Assembly: GCA_946627905.1 (NCBI GenBank)
Contig: CAMOVY010000039.1
Span: 1 to 9,098 of the forward strand
Reading direction: 5' to 3'
DNA length: 9,098 nucleotides
Source: an uncultured Clostridia bacterium
GTDB lineage: Bacteria > Bacillota > Clostridia > Christensenellales > Borkfalkiaceae
Below, piece after piece: positions 4,895 through 9,098 of the stretch. Under the pieces are notes generated by a model. It had not been told where the DNA came from, ran no database searches, and worked only from the letters and a program-made list of their open reading frames with translations. Position 1 is the stretch's first letter; each line of letters begins with the position of its first letter. The translations under genes were made by a program, and so were the position numbers.

Positions 4895-6937
4895 ATGAAA
4901 CTTATAAATTGCTACGTTTCCTCTTTCGGCAACTTAAAGGATTTTTCCTACGAGTTCGGCGACAAACTCAACACGGTAAAAGAAGAAAACGGCTGGGGCA
5001 AAAGCACGTTCGCGTCTTTCATAAAGGCTATGTTTTACGGGCTTGACGACGCAAAGCGCGCCATCGAATACAACGAGCGCAAGCGCTTTACGCCGTGGAA
5101 TTCTACCGAAAAGTTCGGCGGCAGTCTTACTTTCGAGTGGGGTGGCAAGCCGTATAAAGTGGAACGGTTTTTCGGCGCTAAATCGTCCGACGACGTCGTG
5201 AAATTATACGACATAAATTCGGGCAAGACCTATACCGAAGGCAGCGCGGTGGAAGATTTGGGCAAGCGGATTTTCAGTATAGACGAAGAAGGGTTTTTGT
5301 CTACGACGTATTTTTCACAGAAAGATTTTGAAATAAAAAGCAATTCCAGCATAACGTCCAAATTCAACGAAGTGAGCGAAGTCAGCGATTCCGCGGCGTT
5401 CGACAAGGCGATGAAAACGCTTGACGACAAGATAAAAGAACTGAAAGCGCGCGGCGACAAGGGCAGAATTGCCGAGTTAAAGCGCCAAATTATCGCGGCG
5501 GGCGACGACGAAGAGCGGATAAAGCGTTCCGTTCAGGCAATAGACGGGCTTAAAAAAGACTTGGAAACGCTGGAAGAAGAGAGCGCGGCGCTTGATAAAA
5601 ACATAAAAGAACTTACGGTAAAATTACAGGCGGCGGGGAAAACGGAAGCGGCAAACGAGCGTAAAAAACGCTACGACGCGGTGAACTCCGAACTTTCCGA
5701 GATACAATCCAAAATGTCGGCGGCGGAAAAAACGCTGAACGGCAAGCCGCTTGCCGTATCGCAGATTTCCGATTGCGAAAGGTGCATAATTAACCTTAGG
5801 GACGTTTCCGCAAAGGAAGAAGCGGCGATATCCGACCTTGCAAGTTATGGAGAGAGCGGCTTTGCGGGCGGTACTGCGGATAATTCCGCAAAGAAAAGCG
5901 CGCCGTGGCTACGGTATTCCGTTATAACTATTGCGGGCTTATTTGTCGTAGCGGGGGCGGCGCTTGCGGTTTTAGGTCGGCTTTGGGGGCTTGCACTTAT
6001 TGCCGCGGGGCTGGTATTCGGCGCGGCGGTGGCGGTTAATTTTATTACCGCAAAAAACAAAACTTTGCGCGAAAACAAAGGTGTTTTTGCACTTAAGGAG
6101 ATTTACGAGCGAAAATCGCGCGAAGCTGAAGCCTACAAAGACGGGAGAATAAAACTTACGGAAGGGCTTGACGTTTTTTTTTCCGAATTCGTGTTTTCTG
6201 CGGGCGAAAGCGCTTACGAGCAGAAGTTAACGGCGCTTAAAGACGCGCTTAAAACGCGGGAAGAGTGCGCGGCTAAAATCGCTAAAGCGCAAGCGGAGAT
6301 AGTGGAACTTGAGAACGCGGGTATAAAAAGCGCTGCGGACGGTACGGAAAGCGTTTCGGAACTTAACGATAAACTTAAAATCGCTACCGAGTGGTATAAA
6401 AACAAGGCAAGCGAAGCGGAGCGGATTAAAATGCGCATAAACGCGCTGGAAGCGGCGGCGGAAACCTTGTTCGATACGGAGAATAAAAAAGCGCGGCTTA
6501 AAGAAGAACTTGCGGACAGCGAAAAGCAGTTTAAGATACTTACGCTTACTGCGGAATATCTTAAAAACGCCGACGAAACGTTAAAAATAAAATACCGCGC
6601 GCCGTTGCAGGCAAGCCTTAATAAATACGTAAAGATGATAGCGGGTAAGGATATAGCCGCTTCGATAGACACGGATATGAAAGTATCCGTCAATATCACG
6701 GGTGCGGAGCGTGAAACGGAATACTTCAGCAAAGGCTACCGTAATCTGTTTGAGATATGTAAGCGGTTCGCGCTTACCGACATACTGTTTACGGGCGAAA
6801 AACCTTTTATAATATTAGACGACCCCTTCTGCGATTTTGACGACGAGAAAGTGGCGGCGGCAACGGAACTTATCAAAAGGCTTTCGGAAGAATATCAGAT
6901 TTTATACTTTATCTGCCACGAATCCCGCCGCGTTTAA
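4895..6937 (+). CDS. SbcC/Rad50-like coiled-coil ATPase with central membrane hairpin (YhaN type)
   Basis: This 680-residue protein has a Rad50-type split ATPase. Walker A is ENGWGKST (31-38), a Q-loop-like YFSQKDF is at 139-145, a signature-like segment FSKGYRNLFEICKRFAL is at 611-627, Walker B is FIILDDPF (638-645) with Asp642-Asp643, a D-loop-like DFDDEK is at 647-652, and a switch His is at 675. Charged heptad-rich coils fill roughly 165-310 and 395-555. Between them lie two strongly hydrophobic segments at about 340-360 and 362-384, which would anchor the coil tip in the membrane. A CERC motif (294-297) sits near the end of the first coil. It is shorter than classical SbcC (about 1000 residues). 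The start at 4895 follows a G-run (4881-4885), one base after the sbcD-like stop, so the two are translationally linked and probably form a complex. Confidence 0.88.
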   Translation: MKLINCYVSSFGNLKDFSYEFGDKLNTVKEENGWGKSTFASFIKAMFYGLDDAKRAIEYNERKRFTPWNSTEKFGGSLTFEWGGKPYKVERFFGAKSSDDVVKLYDINSGKTYTEGSAVEDLGKRIFSIDEEGFLSTTYFSQKDFEIKSNSSITSKFNEVSEVSDSAAFDKAMKTLDDKIKELKARGDKGRIAELKRQIIAAGDDEERIKRSVQAIDGLKKDLETLEEESAALDKNIKELTVKLQAAGKTEAANERKKRYDAVNSELSEIQSKMSAAEKTLNGKPLAVSQISDCERCIINLRDVSAKEEAAISDLASYGESGFAGGTADNSAKKSAPWLRYSVITIAGLFVVAGAALAVLGRLWGLALIAAGLVFGAAVAVNFITAKNKTLRENKGVFALKEIYERKSREAEAYKDGRIKLTEGLDVFFSEFVFSAGESAYEQKLTALKDALKTREECAAKIAKAQAEIVELENAGIKSAADGTESVSELNDKLKIATEWYKNKASEAERIKMRINALEAAAETLFDTENKKARLKEELADSEKQFKILTLTAEYLKNADETLKIKYRAPLQASLNKYVKMIAGKDIAASIDTDMKVSVNITGAERETEYFSKGYRNLFEICKRFALTDILFTGEKPFIILDDPFCDFDDEKVAAATELIKRLSEEYQILYFICHESRRV

Positions 6938-6954
6938 GCGCTAGCCACACGCAG

Positions 6955-6971
6955 TATATATCATAATATAT
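6955..6971 (+). promoter_or_regulatory. AT-only inverted repeat abutting an SD-less start codon
   Basis: ATATAT (6956-6961), CATA, then ATATAT (6966-6971) ends directly at the ATG at 6972. No GGAG-like sequence lies within 20 bases of this start, unlike the neighbouring genes. The stretch also contains -10-like words (TATATA, CATAAT) but no convincing -35. It may therefore be an SD-independent initiation region, a leaderless promoter, or both. Confidence 0.3.
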
Positions 6972-7436
6972 ATGGATAAAAAAATACTTAAAATCGAATT
7001 AGTGCCGGACGGGTGTTGGTATTCTAATCTTCGCACCTTGCTGTCGAAAGGGGAGTGGGACTATATTAAAGCCGCTGCAAAACAGCGCGCGGGCGGAAAA
7101 TGTTCCGTCTGCGGCAAAAAGACGGCGCATCTCGACGCGCACGAGCGCTGGGAGTACGACGAGAAGAAAGGCGTTCAGAAATTAGCAGATATTATAGCGG
7201 TATGTAAAGACTGCCATAGCGTAATACACATAGGCAGAACCTATCTTAAAGGCGACGCGGAAAGAGCCGAAAATCATTATATGAAAGTAAACGGGGCGAC
7301 TTATGCGGAGTTCCGCGCGGCGCTAAAAGAAGCGAACGAAAAGCACGTAAGGCGAAACAAAGTTTCGGAGTGGAAACTCGATATTTCATACCTTAAAAGA
7401 TATTTACAAGAAGGAAAAGACGATGGAAATAATTGA
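6972..7436 (+). CDS. HNH-endonuclease-like Cys/His metal-binding protein
   Basis: This 154-residue protein carries a treble-clef/HNH-like core: CSVC (44-47), then DAHERWEYDE (55-64) supplying the His-Glu of the first HNH strand, then CKDCHSVIH (78-86) with a second Cys pair, His82 and His86. The four cysteines should bind a structural zinc, while His57 and the later His residues fit the catalytic metal site of HNH nucleases. The N-terminal segment LVPDGCWYSNLR (10-21) and the C-terminal helix-rich part are family-specific. It begins 34 bases after the ATPase gene and its end overlaps the amidohydrolase gene by 14 bases. No Shine-Dalgarno sequence precedes the ATG. Sitting behind an SbcCD-type pair suggests a DNA-related role, but it could equally be a non-nuclease zinc protein. 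Nuclease activity is inferred from motif only. Confidence 0.75.
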   Translation: MDKKILKIELVPDGCWYSNLRTLLSKGEWDYIKAAAKQRAGGKCSVCGKKTAHLDAHERWEYDEKKGVQKLADIIAVCKDCHSVIHIGRTYLKGDAERAENHYMKVNGATYAEFRAALKEANEKHVRRNKVSEWKLDISYLKRYLQEGKDDGNN

Positions 7437-8217
7437 CGCGCACGCGCATATATATCCCGCAAAGATTGCGGAAAAGGCAACGGAAGCAATAGGCGCGTTT
7501 TACGACATAAAAATGGCTATGCCCGCGGGCGTGCCCGAAAGACTTATAGAAAACGGCAAAAAAGCGGGGATATCCCGTTTCGTGGTGCACTCCTGCGCCA
7601 CAAAAGCCGCGCAGGTCAGACCTATCAACGAATTTATAAAAAGAGAAATGGACGAGCATAAAGAGTTTTTGGGTTTTATGACTTTGCACGAAGACCTGAC
7701 AGAAGAGCAGGTTTATGAAGAAGTCGAGTGGTGCGTTAAAAACGGGTTTAAGGGCGTTAAACTTCACCCCGATTTTCAGAAATTTTATATAGACGATAAA
7801 AACGTAGAAAAGTTTTACCGCGCGGTGGGCGATAAGTTGCCTATTCTTTTCCATACGGGGGACGACAGGTACGAATATTCCAAGCCGTACCGCCTTGCCG
7901 CCGTCGCCAAAAAATTCAAAAACGTAAACTTTATCGGCGCGCATTTCGGGGGCTACCGTTGCTGGAACGAGTTGGACTGTTATACGGGGCTTGACAACGT
8001 GTATTTCGACACGAGTTCGTCTTTGCCGTTTATTTCCAAGGAAAAGGCGGAAAGTCTTATAAGAAAATTCGGCGTTGATAAGTTCTTTTTCGGCACGGAT
8101 TTTCCGATGTGGGGCGCTGTCGAAGAAATAGCGCGCTTTAACGCCCTTTCGCTTTCGGACGGAGAAAAGGAAAAAATTTTTGCCAAAAACGTCAAAGGGC
8201 TTTTAAAACTTGACTGA
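7423..8217 (+). CDS. Metal-dependent amidohydrolase (amidohydrolase 2 family)
   Basis: This 264-residue TIM-barrel hydrolase has the amidohydrolase metal ligands in order: His7 and His9 in DAHAHIY, KLHPDF (113-118), His144 in LFHTGD, His174 in GAHFGG, and Asp226 in FGTDFP. The pattern fits the PF04909 group, which includes ACMSD-like decarboxylases and varied hydrolases of small carboxylated or cyclic substrates. It is less like the TatD DNases, though those share the fold. No secretion signal is present. AAGGA (7411-7415) is seven bases before the ATG, which lies inside the end of the HNH gene, so translation is probably coupled. It closes the operon; no clear terminator follows before the next promoter at 8235. 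The substrate is unknown. Confidence 0.85.
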   Translation: MEIIDAHAHIYPAKIAEKATEAIGAFYDIKMAMPAGVPERLIENGKKAGISRFVVHSCATKAAQVRPINEFIKREMDEHKEFLGFMTLHEDLTEEQVYEEVEWCVKNGFKGVKLHPDFQKFYIDDKNVEKFYRAVGDKLPILFHTGDDRYEYSKPYRLAAVAKKFKNVNFIGAHFGGYRCWNELDCYTGLDNVYFDTSSSLPFISKEKAESLIRKFGVDKFFFGTDFPMWGAVEEIARFNALSLSDGEKEKIFAKNVKGLLKLD

Positions 8218-8234
8218 AACCGCCTTAAAAACGC

Positions 8235-8263
8235 TTGACAAAAATCCGATATGACTTTATAAT
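8235..8263 (+). promoter_or_regulatory. Consensus sigma-A promoter of the T-box gene
   Basis: TTGACA (8235-8240) and TATAAT (8258-8263) both match consensus exactly and have a 17-base spacer. Transcription should begin near 8270, just before the T-box structure. Such a maximal promoter fits a transcript whose output is set by attenuation rather than by initiation. Confidence 0.92.
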
Positions 8264-8287
8264 ATTTAATAAATATGTAATGCAATG

Positions 8288-8540
8288 ACGGGGATATTCC
8301 GTATTTCGGGGCTTTAAGAGAGTCGGCGGCTGGTGTAAGCCGACGGAACCGATACGGTCGCTCACCCCGTGGCAGATTCGGTGAAAGGTTTTCGCCAAGT
8401 AATCGTTTCCGTATTCCCCGCGTTAAGGGGGTAGAGAGATTGCGTAAATGCGGTTTGGCGTTAAGCCCGCCGCGGCGCAGTAAAACGGGTGGTACCGCGA
8501 TAATTTCGTCCCGAACTGAAAATCAGTTCGGGCGTTTTTT
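8288..8540 (+). promoter_or_regulatory. T-box leader, leucine (CUC) specifier
   Basis: The T-box core AACGGGTGGTACCGCG (8484-8499) is canonical, and TGGT (8490-8493) is the bulge that reads an uncharged tRNA ending in A-CCA. Stem I is closed by ACGGGG (8288-8293) with CCCCGT (8365-8370). The next helix is CCGTAT (8299-8304) with ATACGG (8352-8357). The internal loop between them has CTC (8361-8363) plus A on its 3' side, in the specifier position, which reads tRNA-Leu(GAG). A distal stem GTCGGC (8322-8327) with GCCGAC (8339-8344) carries the usual AGAGAG and GGTG-type conserved bases around it. The antiterminator pairs CGGG (8486-8489) with CCCG (8510-8513), which excludes the terminator. Uncharged tRNA-Leu should therefore switch on the downstream gene when leucine is short. 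Confidence 0.93.
8507..8540 (+). terminator. T-box conditional terminator
   Basis: CCCGAACTGA (8510-8519) pairs perfectly with TCAGTTCGGG (8523-8532) over a 3-base loop. The stem is extended by CG (8507-8508) with CG (8533-8534) past a one-base bulge and is followed by six T residues (8535-8540). Its 5' arm overlaps the antiterminator's 3' arm at 8510-8513. Confidence 0.93.
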
Positions 8541-8572
8541 ATAATAAGGCGAGTAAATAAAGGAGGGTCTTA

Positions 8573-9098
8573 ATGAAAAGAGTATTGATTTGCGATTCGT
8601 CGCTCAAAACCATCGGGGCAGGCGGAACTAACGTTCTGTCGTTTAAAGAAAAACTGGAAATAGCAAAGCGACTTAGCGAACTCAATGTCGACGTGATAGA
8701 GTTAGACTTTCCGAAAAGCGGCAAGGCGGACGAAATACTTATAAAAACCGTGTGCAACTGCGTGGCAAAGTCTGTGGTTTCCTGCGTGGCGGGCGGCACG
8801 CCCGAACAGGTGGAAGCAAATTACGCGCTTATCGCGGGCGCAAAGCGCGCGCGGCTCAACGTGGTTATACCCGCTTCGCCCATACTTATGGAATACAACT
8901 TCGGCAAAAAGCCCGCCGTAGTGTTGGAACTTTTAAAAACCCTTACCTTAAAAGCGGCGTCTTTATGCGAAGACGTAGAAGTTTCTTTGGAAGACGCGAC
9001 GCGCGCCGAACCGGAATTTTTGTATCAGGCGATAAGCGCCGCGATAGAGTGCGGGGCTAAAACCGTTTCCGTTTCAGATATTGCGGGAACGATGCTAC
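8573..9098 (+). CDS. LeuA-like HMGL-domain protein with altered catalytic motif (3' end beyond window)
   Basis: The frame is open from ATG 8573 to the window end (175 codons and one base), so the C-terminus is missing. AGGAGG (8561-8566) lies six bases upstream. The sequence aligns by eye with the N-terminal half of 2-isopropylmalate synthase: FKEKLEIAKRL (24-34), DVIELDFPKS (40-49), SLEDATRAEPEFL (138-150, matching SAEDACRTE of LeuA) and SVSDIAGTM (166-174). Isopropylmalate synthase condenses acetyl-CoA with 2-oxoisovalerate in leucine synthesis, and the leucine T-box in front agrees. However, the family's N-terminal DTTLRDGE is here DSSLKTIG (8-15). The essential Arg becomes Lys12 and the metal-binding Asp becomes Thr13. 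It may be a divergent active enzyme, an enzyme for another substrate, or a catalytically dead paralogue. Confidence 0.75.
   Translation, partial: MKRVLICDSSLKTIGAGGTNVLSFKEKLEIAKRLSELNVDVIELDFPKSGKADEILIKTVCNCVAKSVVSCVAGGTPEQVEANYALIAGAKRARLNVVIPASPILMEYNFGKKPAVVLELLKTLTLKAASLCEDVEVSLEDATRAEPEFLYQAISAAIECGAKTVSVSDIAGTML

Noticed and set aside
8752..9060. Open frame of 102 codons on the plus strand inside the LeuA-like gene
   Set aside because: It is Arg/Gly-rich frame-shifted reading of the LeuA-like gene, which has a strong ribosome site and family motifs in its own frame.

Overview
The window looks like chromosomal DNA of a low-to-mid GC Bacillota, most likely an uncultured anaerobic Clostridia relative. 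The signs are near-consensus sigma-A-type promoters with 17-bp spacers, GGAG-type ribosome sites on most genes, compact operons with a few bases between genes, intrinsic terminators, and a tRNA-sensing T-box leader, a regulator largely confined to Gram-positive lineages. The lineage is inferred from style and gene content; there is no rRNA or universal marker here.

Layout. Bases 1-310 hold no convincing gene. They contain an intricate set of inverted repeats (41-185) closed by a perfect 9-bp outer stem, a terminator-like hairpin (191-231), and a perfect 46-bp direct repeat (1-46 and 204-249, period 203 bp). A terminator for the leftward gene follows at 267-289. On the minus strand, 312-908 encodes an Xre-type DNA-binding protein with four predicted membrane helices. 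Its promoter appears to start transcription on the start codon itself. The divergent intergenic region (909-1184) is dense in inverted and direct repeats and carries the rightward promoter of operon 1.

Operon 1 (1185-3651, +) encodes a GT8 glycosyltransferase, a PlsC-like acyltransferase and a small CrtO-like membrane acyltransferase, and ends in a strong terminator. Together they suggest synthesis of an acylated glycolipid or other glycoconjugate at the membrane; no carotenoid-core genes are visible. Operon 2 (3820-8217, +) has its own promoter. It encodes an SbcD/Mre11-like nuclease, an SbcC/YhaN-like coiled-coil ATPase with a membrane hairpin in the middle of its coil, an HNH-like Cys/His protein, and a metal-dependent amidohydrolase whose start overlaps the HNH gene.

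At the right end, a fully consensus promoter (8235-8263) drives a complete T-box leader with a CUC (leucine) specifier, an antiterminator and a terminator. It controls a gene that runs off the window (8573 onward) and resembles 2-isopropylmalate synthase, but the catalytic N-terminal Arg-Asp pair of that family is replaced by Lys-Thr.

Best candidates for something undescribed are the structured repeat element at 1-250, the leucine-controlled LeuA-like protein lacking its expected metal-binding motif, and the membrane-hairpin SbcC-like protein with a CxxC near its coil apex.
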